Counted from the first letter of the stretch, positions 34,393 to 43,041 are shown. The stretch is DNA of 64,000 nucleotides from an uncultured Spartobacteria bacterium (GCA_937960895.1 CALCJD010000015.1:62001-126000), one strand, 5' to 3'. Numbers and translations: made by a program. The notes: a model not told the origin generated them from the sequence alone.

Positions 34393-35186
34393 CAGTCCAG
34401 ATTCACCACGCGGATGGGTTCGATCTCCCCGGCCGCCCTCCGCCGCAAAAACTCCGCCGTCGCGCCGCTTTTTTCCAGGGCGAGCAGCCGTTCGATCACC
34501 CCGCCCGAAATGTCCTTGCGTTGAAAAAGCCGGCCGCCCTCCCATTGGGGAATGGCCGGCAGGGAATGCCCCGCATGGAGCAGCTTCAGCACGCGCAGCG
34601 CCAGATCCGCCGAAACCTCGACGGTTTTGCAGCCCAGGGTGTGCAGGGTGTCCGACGGCTCGATCTCCGGCCGGCCATGCGCGATGATGCCGCCGGTGTC
34701 GATGCCCCTGTCGAGATAATGCACGGTGACCCCGATGCAATGCAGGCGGCCCTCCAGATAGGGCCAGAAATTCGTGCCGCTGCCGCGGTAGTAGGGCGAA
34801 AGCCCCTGGTGGAGATTGAGGGTGCGGCCGGCCGGAAGCGCGCTCAGGAGGGGCTCCCGGATGATGCCCGGACCAAAGACCACCACGGCCTCCGGATCCG
34901 CCGCCCCGAGGGCTTCGGCCATGGCGGCATTGGACAGCTCGCCGCGCCGCACGGTGCGGACCTCGGCACGCAGGTCCTCCCAACGATACGTTCCGAAAAA
35001 CCTCCGCTCCGTTTCGCGAAGGCGGGCAAAGTGACCCGCGATGATTTCCGCGTCCCCGCGGCCTTCGTAAAACGTGTCCAGCCCCTTCTCCTCGCGGACG
35101 ACCAGCCTGAGGTCCAGGGCGTCCGCCAGCCGGTGGGCCATGTAGCAATGGCGCGGCTCGGTGCTTGTGAGAAGGGCGATCCTCAT
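34392..35186 (-). CDS. Formyltransferase (Fmt N-terminal fold), likely amino-sugar N-formyltransferase
   Basis: 264 aa. TLNLHQGLSPYYRGSGTNFWP matches the formyltransferase signature (N-L-H-x-x-x-L-P-x-Y-R-G), with the catalytic Asn and His, and VTVHYLDRGIDTGGIIAHG provides the catalytic Asp in DTGG. These residues transfer formyl from N10-formyltetrahydrofolate to an amine. It is much smaller than Fmt (about 310 aa) and sits in a glycan locus, so a sugar amine such as dTDP-4-amino sugar is more likely than initiator tRNA. The ATG overlaps the upstream KpsC-like gene by 4 bp. Confidence 0.85.
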   Translation of the reverse strand: MRIALLTSTEPRHCYMAHRLADALDLRLVVREEKGLDTFYEGRGDAEIIAGHFARLRETERRFFGTYRWEDLRAEVRTVRRGELSNAAMAEALGAADPEAVVVFGPGIIREPLLSALPAGRTLNLHQGLSPYYRGSGTNFWPYLEGRLHCIGVTVHYLDRGIDTGGIIAHGRPEIEPSDTLHTLGCKTVEVSADLALRVLKLLHAGHSLPAIPQWEGGRLFQRKDISGGVIERLLALEKSGATAEFLRRRAAGEIEPIRVVNLD

Positions 35187-36802
35187 GAGGCGAGAAGTTC
35201 CTCGTCCACGTAATCGGGGGTCCCGCCGGAGATCATCCACGCGGTCAGTTTTTCCAGGTCGCGATTGGCCTTCACCTCGTCGAGCGACTTCACCGCAGGC
35301 TCAAACGTCGCGTAGTCCAGATCACCGGCACCCTTCGGCGGACGCATGGTCACAACAAAACTCTTGAAGACCCACGGACGCAGGCAGAACGCGGCATAAA
35401 GGTGTTTTTTGGCCAGCAGGACCGTCTCCTCGTCCAGCGGCGGAACTTCGTGAAGCCTGCCCAGCACGGCGAGATATTCCTCACGGCTGGAAGGATCGAT
35501 GGTGAAGCCGCGCCCGGCGTAACGTCCCGTGCCGGCCGTCACCACGGGTTTGCCAAAACACGGCATTTCCATGCCGCTGGTGCCGCGGACGGTGATGCCG
35601 TATTCGGCGTTCTGGAAAAGCGAGTAGGTGCTGATGCCGCAGTCGGGCAGGAGCAGCTTCACATGGGGCGGGAGGTCGCCGATTTTTTCCCGGATCATCC
35701 TGGTCTCGGCCAGTTCGCCGGTGACGCCCTCCAGCTCGCGCTTCCAGGTGTTGACCGGATGCAGTTTGATCAGCCAGTTGACCGCGGGATTCGCGCAGGC
35801 GGCACGGATCGTCTCGATGAACCACTCGCCGTTGTCCTTGAAGAGATCCGTGCCGTAAAAAAGGTTCGCGTCCCAAAGCACGGAGGAAAACACCACCGCG
35901 AGCGGCTTGGCCGGATCAAGCTGCAGCTCGGAACAGATTTCCGCGCGCGTCTTCTCCTTCACGCCCACCTGATTGCGGTTCTGCAGGTACCATTTGCCGC
36001 CGTAGCGGGCGCTGAAGATCGCGTTGATCTCCTCCTCCCGGCGCGGGGTCCACGGCATCCCGCGCATGCGTTCCATGGTCTGCGTCGAAACCGAGGCGGG
36101 GTGCATGCGGCGGGTGTCCCGGTCGAGCCGCCAGAAGAACATGGCATCCTCGCGGTTGGGCTGCACGTATTGGATGGCGCGAATGCCGCGCTGGATGGCG
36201 GTGTCCACCAGACAGGCGAAGTAGGTGTAGTTGGCCTCGTTGACGAGCAGCATCCCGGGCCGGAACGCGGACAGCACCTTCTCCGCCGTGAAGACATATT
36301 CGATGCAGGCGTTCAACTGCCCGTCGATGCGGTCGCGCACGTCCGGGGCGGTGACGTCGAAGCCCGCGGAAAAAATCTTCCGGCTGATGCTGGCCAGGAT
36401 CTGCGGTCCGATCAGGCAGCCGCGGAACCGCCAGGATTTCACCTGTTCAAATTCCGTCCCCGCCGCGCGGATTTCCCTCTTCAGCTTCTCCGCCTCCTCC
36501 GGGGCGGTCGGCACATGGTGGTCCGAAAAATAATGGATCTCCGTGACGCCCGCATTGCGCAGCCACGCCTCGGCATGACGGATCGTCCGGTCGCGCAGGA
36601 GCACCGCCACACGCCAGCCGGCCAGGCGAAGTCCGAGCGCCAGCATCGACTCCGTCTTCAGCGTGTAGTCCCAGTCCCCCATCGCCGCGATGAGCGCGCG
36701 CGGCGCATTGGGGCCGGGTTGCGCCGCCTCGCGGGCAAACTTCCAGCGCGGCGCCGCCAGGCCGGCGCGCCAGTGATACTTCAAACGGTCAAACCACTTC
36801 AT
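35183..36802 (-). CDS. Capsule polysaccharide biosynthesis-like protein (KpsC/KpsS-like glycosyltransferase)
   Basis: 539 aa. An N-terminal GT-B half (LALGLRLAGWRVAVLLRD) is followed by a C-terminal half with LAVVFSSVLWDANLFYG, then WLIKLHPVNTWKRE and LPDCGISTYSLFQNAEYGITVRGTSGMEMPCFGKPVVT. The HP-x(n)-S-x(n)-G-x-x-x-E pattern is that of the capsule polysaccharide biosynthesis and UDP-GlcNAc 2-epimerase-like transferases. Known relatives add Kdo or build glycerol phosphate polymers. The stop overlaps the formyltransferase ATG. The linkage made is unknown. Confidence 0.75.
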   Translation of the reverse strand: MKWFDRLKYHWRAGLAAPRWKFAREAAQPGPNAPRALIAAMGDWDYTLKTESMLALGLRLAGWRVAVLLRDRTIRHAEAWLRNAGVTEIHYFSDHHVPTAPEEAEKLKREIRAAGTEFEQVKSWRFRGCLIGPQILASISRKIFSAGFDVTAPDVRDRIDGQLNACIEYVFTAEKVLSAFRPGMLLVNEANYTYFACLVDTAIQRGIRAIQYVQPNREDAMFFWRLDRDTRRMHPASVSTQTMERMRGMPWTPRREEEINAIFSARYGGKWYLQNRNQVGVKEKTRAEICSELQLDPAKPLAVVFSSVLWDANLFYGTDLFKDNGEWFIETIRAACANPAVNWLIKLHPVNTWKRELEGVTGELAETRMIREKIGDLPPHVKLLLPDCGISTYSLFQNAEYGITVRGTSGMEMPCFGKPVVTAGTGRYAGRGFTIDPSSREEYLAVLGRLHEVPPLDEETVLLAKKHLYAAFCLRPWVFKSFVVTMRPPKGAGDLDYATFEPAVKSLDEVKANRDLEKLTAWMISGGTPDYVDEELLAS

Positions 36803-36870
36803 CGATGCAAGCGGGGCATTTTCCCGAAAAGCGGCCCGGGGGCAAACGGCTTTTCGCGAAAACCCGGATT

Positions 36871-37590
36871 TCAGGCGGATTCGCCGCCCGCGCGCCGGTC
36901 CGCAAACTCCAGCAGCGCCCCGACAATCTCCAGATCGTCCCGGTCGTCGATGTCAAACGACTCGCGGCGGGACATCTCAAATCCCAGGGTGTTTTCCGAA
37001 TAGAGCTTCCCGGCCTCGACCAGGGCCGGACGCAACACCAGCACGGCGGGACCATTCCGGGCGTAAAACACCGGTTTGTCCTGACGCCGGACGGCCTGGC
37101 CCATTTCCGGAAAAGCCGGCCGGACCCGCCCCGAGGCGTCCTTTTCCAGAAGGCTGCCCGGCGTGCAGTTGTGCGGCACGGGGATCACACTCACCACGCT
37201 GTCGGCCCGGCGGTCCCGGAAAAGCCGGATCGCCCCCGTCACGGACCGCGGGGTTCGCAGCGGCGAGGTGGGCTGCAAAAGAACCAGGGCCTCCACCGCC
37301 GTGCCCCCGCCGCGCAGCCACTCCAGCGCATGCCGGAGCACGGCCACCATGGGCGTGTCGTCCTGCGCAATCTCCGGCGGACGCAAAAACGGCACCTCGG
37401 CGCCATGGGCCTTCGCCACGTCCGCGATCCCGGCGGAATCCGTCGAAACCAGCACCCGGGAAATTTCCGGCACGGCCCGGGCGCAGGCAATGGTATGGGC
37501 AATGAGCGGTTTTCCGGCCACGGGAATCAGGTTTTTGCCGGGAATCCCCTTGGAACCGCCCCGGGCGGGAATGAGGGCTATGACGGACAT
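36871..37590 (-). CDS. neuA: CMP-nonulosonate (sialic acid-type) cytidylyltransferase, set 1
   Basis: 239 aa. IALIPARGGSKGIPGKNL is the CTP-binding loop shared by NeuA/PseF/LegF; VLVSTDSAGIADVA and LQPTSPLRTPRSVTGAIRLF (the P-T-S-P-L-R motif) follow, and FDIDDRDDLEIV near the C-terminus is the metal-binding IDxxxDL motif. It activates a nonulosonic acid as its CMP derivative. It belongs with neuC and neuB just upstream, though a 71-bp gap with a strong hairpin separates it from neuC. Neu5Ac, legionaminic and pseudaminic versions cannot be told apart by eye. Confidence 0.88.
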   Translation of the reverse strand: MSVIALIPARGGSKGIPGKNLIPVAGKPLIAHTIACARAVPEISRVLVSTDSAGIADVAKAHGAEVPFLRPPEIAQDDTPMVAVLRHALEWLRGGGTAVEALVLLQPTSPLRTPRSVTGAIRLFRDRRADSVVSVIPVPHNCTPGSLLEKDASGRVRPAFPEMGQAVRRQDKPVFYARNGPAVLVLRPALVEAGKLYSENTLGFEMSRRESFDIDDRDDLEIVGALLEFADRRAGGESA

Positions 37591-37613
37591 GCGGATTATT
37601 TCCATCGTCCCGC

Positions 37614-37643
37614 GGACGCCCCCCTTTCAAAGGAGGGGCGTCC
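37614..37643. repeat. Inverted repeat between neuC and neuA
   Basis: The left arm 37614-37627 pairs with 37629-37643 with one bulged A at 37634, giving about 11 bp of usable stem in the neuC-neuA gap. There is no T-run on either strand, so it is not a standard intrinsic terminator. It might set an expression step or be a REP/MITE-like palindrome. Confidence 0.5.
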
Positions 37644-37661
37644 CGGCGGGCTTTGCGCCGG

Positions 37662-38816
37662 TCAATACGTGATGCGCTTCTGCACGTTGATCGGCCCCAG
37701 ATTCGCAAGCACCTCGGCAATTTTGCGCCCGGCCGTGCCGTCCCCGTAAATGGGCTCCATTTCGTAGCGGCCGTGCTCCAACTGCCGGCGGATGGCGCCC
37801 AGGATGGCGTCCTTGTCGTGGGGCACCTCGATGACGTTTTTGCCGCGCTCGCGCATGACCTGGCGCGTGCCGATGTTGACGACCGGGGTGCCGATGTAGG
37901 CCCCTTCGCGGATGCCGCTGCTCGAATTGCCGACGAGGCACGCGGTGCGGGCCATCAGCTGGATGTAGGTCGCGGTCGGGAGGTTCTTGAAGAAATGCAT
38001 GTTTTTGTCCTCGTGGCGTTCGCGCAGCTTGCGGATGCCCCGGGCGATGTCCTCGGAACCCGCGTCGGCATTCGGCCAGAGAACGATGGCCGGCAGCCCG
38101 GTCTCCCGCACGGCGTCGAGGGTGGCCGTGATCTGACGCTCCCCCTCGCCGTATTCCGTGGTCACCGGATGCTGGGACACCAGAATGAACGGCTGGCTGA
38201 GATCGAGCTTCGAACCGACGCCAAGGTCGAAAAGATGTTCGTCGAGGCCGTCGCCTTTCCGGCGCAGGATCTCGGCGACCAGGTCGATGCGCGGACACCC
38301 CACCAGATGGACGGTTTCGGGCGGCTCGCCGAGTTTGATGATGCGCTCGGCGGCCTCCCGGCTGGCCGGGAAATGGATGTGGGCAAACTTCGTGACGGCG
38401 TGGCGGATGCTTTCGTCGATCGTGCCGCTCACCTCGCCCCCCATGGTGTGGGCCACCGGGATGTTCATGTAGGCGGCGGCCAGGGTGGTCGCCATGGTTT
38501 CAAAGCGGTCGCCCACCGTCAGCACCACATCGGGCTGAAGGCGCTCAAAGACGGTCGGCAGCTCCATCAGTCCGACCCCCGTCGATTTGGCCATCGTGGC
38601 CGGGGTTTCCCCCTCGATGAGCATGTAAATGCGGGCGGCCGGCTCGAACCCGTCCTTCTCGATCAAATTGACGACGCTTCCGTAACGGTCGAGCAGCGCG
38701 GACGCGGCCACCACAAGTTGCAATTCCAGGGCCGGGTGCTCGCGGATGGCGACCATGGCGGATTTGATGCTGCTGTAGTTCGCGCGGGAACCGACAACGA
38801 CGCAGATTTTTTTCAT
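37662..38816 (-). CDS. neuC: Hydrolysing UDP-GlcNAc 2-epimerase family, set 1
   Basis: 384 aa. KICVVVGSRANYSSIKSAM is the family start (SRADY-like, with Asn), VLTVGDRFETMATTLAAA and IPVAHTMGGEVSGTIDESIRHA contain the conserved Asp-Arg and the GGE-x-G-x-x-D-E-x-x-R-H active-site segment. FILVSQHPVTTEYGEG and VGNSSSGIREGAYIGTPVV hold the UDP-binding residues. The enzyme releases UDP and gives ManNAc or its 2,4-diamino relative for NeuB. It starts 73 bases below the stop of neuB set 1. Confidence 0.92.
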   Translation of the reverse strand: MKKICVVVGSRANYSSIKSAMVAIREHPALELQLVVAASALLDRYGSVVNLIEKDGFEPAARIYMLIEGETPATMAKSTGVGLMELPTVFERLQPDVVLTVGDRFETMATTLAAAYMNIPVAHTMGGEVSGTIDESIRHAVTKFAHIHFPASREAAERIIKLGEPPETVHLVGCPRIDLVAEILRRKGDGLDEHLFDLGVGSKLDLSQPFILVSQHPVTTEYGEGERQITATLDAVRETGLPAIVLWPNADAGSEDIARGIRKLRERHEDKNMHFFKNLPTATYIQLMARTACLVGNSSSGIREGAYIGTPVVNIGTRQVMRERGKNVIEVPHDKDAILGAIRRQLEHGRYEMEPIYGDGTAGRKIAEVLANLGPINVQKRITY

Positions 38817-38889
38817 AAGATTGAGGAAAACCGCCCGGCGGCACGGCGTTCAGCGGGCGACCCCGCCCGGTGACGCGGCGGACAGACGG

Positions 38890-39888
38890 TCAGGTTTCTT
38901 GGAAATCGGTGAGGCGGAATTTGTGATCGGCGGGAACATCCACCCTGAGACGCCGGCCGAGCAGGCGGCCGTAGTCGGCGGCGGGGATGCCGTCGCCGGG
39001 CTTCTTGAAGGCAAGATGGGCGGTTTCAATGACCGTCCCGGCGGGCAGCGCGACGGCGGACACGATGCTTTTTTCGAAGACGCGCTTCATCTCGGCAAAC
39101 CGTCCGGCATCCGACTTGTCGACCGGATGGTCAAGCATCGTCCACGTGGCGCGGATGGCGTCGACCATCCGGCGAAACTCGCCGGGTTCAAGCGAATGGC
39201 GCGCGTCGCTGCCATACATGAGACGCGAGAAGGTGAAATGTTTTTCGATGACCGTGGCCCCGAGGGCCGCCGCCGCGACGGGCGCCGCCAGATCGAGGGT
39301 GTGGTCGGAAAATCCGGCCGGCACGCCGTAGCGTTCGCGGATTTCCGCCAGCACATTGAGCCCGACATGCTCGGGGGCGCAGGGGTATTCGGTCGTGCAT
39401 TGCATGACGACCAGCGGATTGCCCGCCGACCGGTAGACATCCACGGCGCGGTCCAGTTCCGTCCACGAACTCATGCCCGAGGAAAGCAGCACGGGTTTGC
39501 CCGTGGCGGCAATCTTCTCGTGCAGGGGAAGATTGGAAACCTCGCCGGACGGAATCTTGTAAACCCGCATGCCCAGCTCCTCGAGAAAGTCGACCGCCTC
39601 GAGGGAGAACGGCGAGGAAATCCACTCCACGCCGACCCCGGCCGCCACCTTCATCAACTCGCGGCACTGCGTCCGGGAGAAGGCGGTGCGGCGGAAATAC
39701 TCCATGCGCGGCTCGCCCTTGAAATAGGACGGCATGGGCGCGTCGGCCAGCGTCTCGGCCTCGGCGATGTGGGTCTGGAACTTGACCACGTCGGCGCCGG
39801 CGGCCGCGGCGGCCTCGATCAGTTTGCAGGCGTTGCCAAACGATCCGTCGTGCACGGAGCCGATTTCGGCGATGATTCTCCGGTTCAT
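38890..39888 (-). CDS. neuB: NeuB-family nonulosonate synthase, set 1
   Basis: 332 aa. The family condenses PEP with ManNAc-type sugars. IIAEIGSVHDGSFGNACKLIEAA shows an altered motif: the usual NHNG is VHDG. ADVVKFQTH, YKIPSGEVSNLPL, VLLSSGMSSWTELDRA and PAGFSDHTLDLAAPVAAAALG, then EKHFTFSRLMYG-DARHSLEP, keep the PEP/metal side. The C-terminal SAF (antifreeze-like) domain of about 60 residues is complete (SIVSAVALPAGTVIETAHLAFKK). Starts at the ATG overlapping the acetyltransferase stop by 4 bp. The altered motif suggests a substrate different from set 2. Confidence 0.9.
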   Translation of the reverse strand: MNRRIIAEIGSVHDGSFGNACKLIEAAAAAGADVVKFQTHIAEAETLADAPMPSYFKGEPRMEYFRRTAFSRTQCRELMKVAAGVGVEWISSPFSLEAVDFLEELGMRVYKIPSGEVSNLPLHEKIAATGKPVLLSSGMSSWTELDRAVDVYRSAGNPLVVMQCTTEYPCAPEHVGLNVLAEIRERYGVPAGFSDHTLDLAAPVAAAALGATVIEKHFTFSRLMYGSDARHSLEPGEFRRMVDAIRATWTMLDHPVDKSDAGRFAEMKRVFEKSIVSAVALPAGTVIETAHLAFKKPGDGIPAADYGRLLGRRLRVDVPADHKFRLTDFQET

Positions 39889-40763
39889 TCCACGATGAGA
39901 CTTTTCACGTCGCCGTCGAACCGGGTGAGGTCCGTTTCGAAAAACGCCTTGTTCCGTTTGATGCGTTCCGGGCTCCAGTTCCACCACCGGATTTCCTCCA
40001 GGGCGGCAATGGTCTTTTCGGAAAAACGGAGCCGCTTCAGTTTGGCCGGAATCCCGGCATAAACGCCGTAGGGTTCGAGTTTGCCGCGCACGAGGCTGCT
40101 TTCGGCAATCACGCAGCCGTTGCCGACCTCAACGCCGTGAAAAAGCCGGACGTTGCGGCCGATCCACACCCCGTGGCCCACCGTGATGCCCCTGGGAGCC
40201 TCCTCGGCCTCCCGGTTCCGGTACCCCATGTTCCAGGTGTTGGCCGGATCGCGGGGCTCGTCGTGAAACTCGTAGGTGGACGGGTCTTTCATGGCGTGAA
40301 AGTCCGGCGACGAATTGAGATAGAGACCTTCCGCCACGCTGCAAAACGCCCCGAAGATCACGGGATCTTCGCCCCTGAGGGTCTGGTGACCCGAAAAATA
40401 CGTGCGCGGACCCACGGCGAGTTTGCCGACGTTCCCGAGGACCATCTTGCCGAGGAAAATCTCGTGCTCGCGGAGGATGCCGATCCAGCCAAAGCGCCGG
40501 TGGTAAAGAACGTCGGAGATCGGTTCGTGTCCCTCCGGGAGATTCACGCACACGGTCTCCAGCAAAAATTCCTCGATCTTGCGGTGGAGGGCGCGGAACC
40601 AGCCTCGGACGGGCCGCGAAATCACGGTGTTCCCGAGGCCCTTGATTTCGTCCTCGGAACAAAAACGGTTCACCCAGGCCGAACAGTCAAGGGAGCGAAC
40701 CAGTTGGTCGGCGAGGAAGGCCTCGAAGGAGGCGCCTTTGAATTCGAGCCAGTAGGGTTTCAT
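39885..40763 (-). CDS. Hexapeptide-repeat acyltransferase with long N-terminal region (CatB-like)
   Basis: 292 aa. Residues 1-120 are of unknown fold with charged and aromatic content. The second half has the left-handed beta-helix of xenobiotic acetyltransferases: GKLAVGPRTYFSGHQTLRG, VIFGAFCSVAEGLYLNSS and GITVGHGVWIGRNVRLFHGVEVG, then YGVYAGIPAKLKRLRF. Its ATGA overlap with the NeuB gene puts it in the nonulosonate set 1 operon, so acylation of that sugar or its precursor is likely. The N-terminal part is not recognised. Confidence 0.75.
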   Translation of the reverse strand: MKPYWLEFKGASFEAFLADQLVRSLDCSAWVNRFCSEDEIKGLGNTVISRPVRGWFRALHRKIEEFLLETVCVNLPEGHEPISDVLYHRRFGWIGILREHEIFLGKMVLGNVGKLAVGPRTYFSGHQTLRGEDPVIFGAFCSVAEGLYLNSSPDFHAMKDPSTYEFHDEPRDPANTWNMGYRNREAEEAPRGITVGHGVWIGRNVRLFHGVEVGNGCVIAESSLVRGKLEPYGVYAGIPAKLKRLRFSEKTIAALEEIRWWNWSPERIKRNKAFFETDLTRFDGDVKSLIVE

Positions 40764-42214
40764 GTTGGGGTGGCCGATTGTCTCAGATTCGCCGCCGTTG
40801 GCGAGTCCGCAAAACCCAGATGACGCCGGGTGAACTCATAGATTCTCGCACAGGCCAGGGGCGGCGGGGCCGAGCGCGTCACCCCGGCGGAGGCCGCCAC
40901 CGCCTCGGCGAGCGCCTGACGCAAGCCCGCTTCGTCGAGCCCGCGGTATTTGGTGCCCGCGGCGTAGACCGTCCAGTCGGTTTCGGTCCACAATTCCCTC
41001 CGCAGATCATACACCACGAGCGGCTTGTTGAAGATGTTGGCCAGATAATTGGTGGAGGACGGGTGGGCCATCACCACGCCGGCCAGCGGAAACAGCTCCG
41101 TGATGTCGAGGGAAGGGTCATACGCCACCCCGTGCTTGCGGAAGGTGTCGAGGTAATCCGGGATGTTCGCCAGGGGGTGCAGCGCAATGGCCACGGGAAG
41201 TCCGGCCGATTTGGCGATGCCGCACAGCATGTCGACATTGCCGAAGTGTTCCTCGCGCGAAAGGACGCGGTGCTCAAAGGCCGGCGGAATGTGCAGGAGC
41301 ACGTAGGGCGGCGTGATGCCGAGCTTTCCGCACACCTTTTTCTCCAGTTCCCCGTTCCCCAGCACCGAGGATACCGGGTCGAGCCGCGGCGCACCGAAGA
41401 CGTGAACCTTTTCCGGCGGGAAGCGCGAGGGTTCCTCGATGACCCAACGCTTCGCCAGGTCGGTCCAGACAAAAAATGCGTCGAAGTGCAGCGAAGGTTT
41501 CTGCCACGGCCACGGTTCGCCGATCCCCGCCAGCTTGGCCGCAAGCATCTCGTAATCGACAAAGGGCATCAGGGGCACATTCAGCACCGGATGAATCCAA
41601 TCGGGAAAGACCGCCTTGATGAAGCGGTGGATCCAACTGTGCGGATCGTAGACGTGATTCGGTTTCACCATCCCGCACAGGATGTTCGAAAGGCGTCCCT
41701 CCATGCTGAGCCGGGTGCCGACCACCGGCGTGTAGGGCAGGCAGAAACAGGGGATGCCGCGTTCGTGGCAGAGTTTCGCCAGGGCATTGTCCAGGCGTCC
41801 GCACGAAAGGAACGATCCCTGAAAAACGACATCGGGCGCAATCCGGTCGAGCATCTGCTCCGCCTCCCCGCGCACCCGCCGGTAGCGCACGGCGGTTTGG
41901 GCGATCCGTTTCAATTCGAAAAGGAAACGCCCCGGATCATACCGGGATCTCCCGATGCGGGAAAAAATCTCCTCGACCGTGATCGGCTGCGGGGGACGGC
42001 TGTCGTCACCCTGCGCCTCCTCGTAACAGAAATCCGCGTCCGCCGTCGTGCAGGGCACGCCCAGCTTTGCGTAAAACTCCCGCGCCTCCCCGAGCGCGCG
42101 ACCGGAAAAGGCCAGGTGCACCGCACACCGGGCCCCCTGCGCGTGGAAATAGCGCACCACCTCGCGGCTCTCCAGATGGTATTGGAGAACGGAAAAGAAA
42201 AAGAAAACCTTCAT
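40760..42214 (-). CDS. Putative glycosyltransferase, GT-B fold, capsule-type
   Basis: 484 aa. KVFFFFSVLQYHLESREVVRYF opens a GT-B-like N-terminal half. The second half has GITPPYVLLHIPPAFEHRVLS, LPVAIALHPLANIPDYLDTF, and VVMAHPSSTNYLANIFNKPLVVYD: the HP-x(n)-H-P-S-S-T-N pattern of the UDP-GlcNAc 2-epimerase/CDP-glycerophosphotransferase superfamily. No exact family recognised. It ends by overlapping the hexapeptide acyltransferase start, so a role as transferase of the nonulosonate it neighbours is reasonable. Confidence 0.65.
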   Translation of the reverse strand: MKVFFFFSVLQYHLESREVVRYFHAQGARCAVHLAFSGRALGEAREFYAKLGVPCTTADADFCYEEAQGDDSRPPQPITVEEIFSRIGRSRYDPGRFLFELKRIAQTAVRYRRVRGEAEQMLDRIAPDVVFQGSFLSCGRLDNALAKLCHERGIPCFCLPYTPVVGTRLSMEGRLSNILCGMVKPNHVYDPHSWIHRFIKAVFPDWIHPVLNVPLMPFVDYEMLAAKLAGIGEPWPWQKPSLHFDAFFVWTDLAKRWVIEEPSRFPPEKVHVFGAPRLDPVSSVLGNGELEKKVCGKLGITPPYVLLHIPPAFEHRVLSREEHFGNVDMLCGIAKSAGLPVAIALHPLANIPDYLDTFRKHGVAYDPSLDITELFPLAGVVMAHPSSTNYLANIFNKPLVVYDLRRELWTETDWTVYAAGTKYRGLDEAGLRQALAEAVAASAGVTRSAPPPLACARIYEFTRRHLGFADSPTAANLRQSATPT

Positions 42215-42224
42215 CGTGATCGTC

Positions 42225-42240
42225 GCACGCCCGGGCGTGC
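42225..42240. repeat. Perfect 16-bp palindrome upstream of the 42214 start
   Basis: GCACGCCCGGGCGTGC is fully self-complementary and lies 11-26 bases upstream of the ATG at 42214 in the 93-bp gap between two minus-strand genes. The same gap holds an imperfect hairpin at its upstream end (about 42275-42306), next to the stop of the SAT-like gene. The palindrome could be an operator; nothing identifies the binding factor. Confidence 0.4.
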
Positions 42241-42307
42241 GGCCCGCCAGTTTCGAAAAGCGGACGGGATCTGTCCAGCGGGGAGGCTCCCGGGAGCGGA
42301 CTCTCCG

Positions 42308-42997
42308 CTAGACGCCCCCGTTCAGAGTCTCCGGATCCCAGCCATGGTCCGGCCGGGTGCAAGGTTTGAGAAAACTTTCCCCCCGCCGTCCGATGTAAAT
42401 CGAATCATCCGGAACGTCCTCGTCGAGCACTGTGGAGTCCGCCGCAATCTTGCAGTTGTTGCCGATCCGGCTCGCCCCGATGACCGACGCCCCCTTGTAA
42501 AGCGACACACACCGCCCGATCACGGGATATTCCCCCCGCATGTTCGATCCCACCGTGCAGTTCTGATACACAAGGAAAAAATCTGAGTATTTCGCCCGGC
42601 CCAGCACGGTGCCCACCGGATGGCAGAAGAGGAAAATGTCCGGAAGGTCGATGCCGTAAAAGCAATCGATCCCGTGCAGGGCCTTGTTCAACCCAAAGAG
42701 CTTGTCGCAGACTTCCCCCGGCCCCTCACGGCGCGCAATCTCGTGCGAGAGGAGGTAGAGGAACATCGCATATTGGTCGTTGTTGAGATGATTGAAGGTC
42801 GTGGCGCCGTTCTCCCGGAAATATTTCGCCCGCACATGGTCCAGACAATATTTGAGCCGCTCCAGCGCCGCCGAAACATACCGCGCAATCACCGCCGTGC
42901 TCTTCCCATCCGGAAAATAATTGGACACCTGAGTGCACACATAGCGGCTCAATGCCTCGACCGGGAGGGAAAGACGCATTGGCCTGCTTCTCGACAT
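42308..42997 (-). CDS. Serine acetyltransferase-like hexapeptide protein, tandem copy A
   Basis: 229 aa, with SAT-like layout: a helical N-terminal half (PMRLSLPVEALSRYVCTQ, then RLKYCLDHVRAKYFRENG) and a left-handed beta-helix (IFLFCHPVGTVLG, VYQNCTVGSN, IGRCVSLYKGASVIGASRIG). It ends with ADSTVLDEDVPDDSIYIGRR. The pair with copy B at 43042 is clearly a duplication: FNHLNxDQYAMFLYLL, FLFCHPVGxVLGRAKY and CKIAADSxVLDEDVPD are shared. CysE proteins acetylate serine, but both genes sit in a sugar locus, so an amine or hydroxyl of a sugar is the more likely acceptor. Confidence 0.8.
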   Translation of the reverse strand: MSRSRPMRLSLPVEALSRYVCTQVSNYFPDGKSTAVIARYVSAALERLKYCLDHVRAKYFRENGATTFNHLNNDQYAMFLYLLSHEIARREGPGEVCDKLFGLNKALHGIDCFYGIDLPDIFLFCHPVGTVLGRAKYSDFFLVYQNCTVGSNMRGEYPVIGRCVSLYKGASVIGASRIGNNCKIAADSTVLDEDVPDDSIYIGRRGESFLKPCTRPDHGWDPETLNGGV

Positions 42998-43041
42998 AAA
43001 CCAATGCCGATCATACAGTTATTAAACGATTGATCAAGTCG

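Noticed and set aside
34392..35186. Methionyl-tRNA formyltransferase (fmt)
   Set aside because: It is too short, lacks the C-terminal tRNA-binding domain and sits between glycan-modifying genes.
36871..39888. A definite sialic acid (Neu5Ac) pathway call for set 1
   Set aside because: NeuA, NeuB and NeuC families overlap with Leg and Pse enzymes, and the altered NeuB motif prevents a firm sugar assignment.
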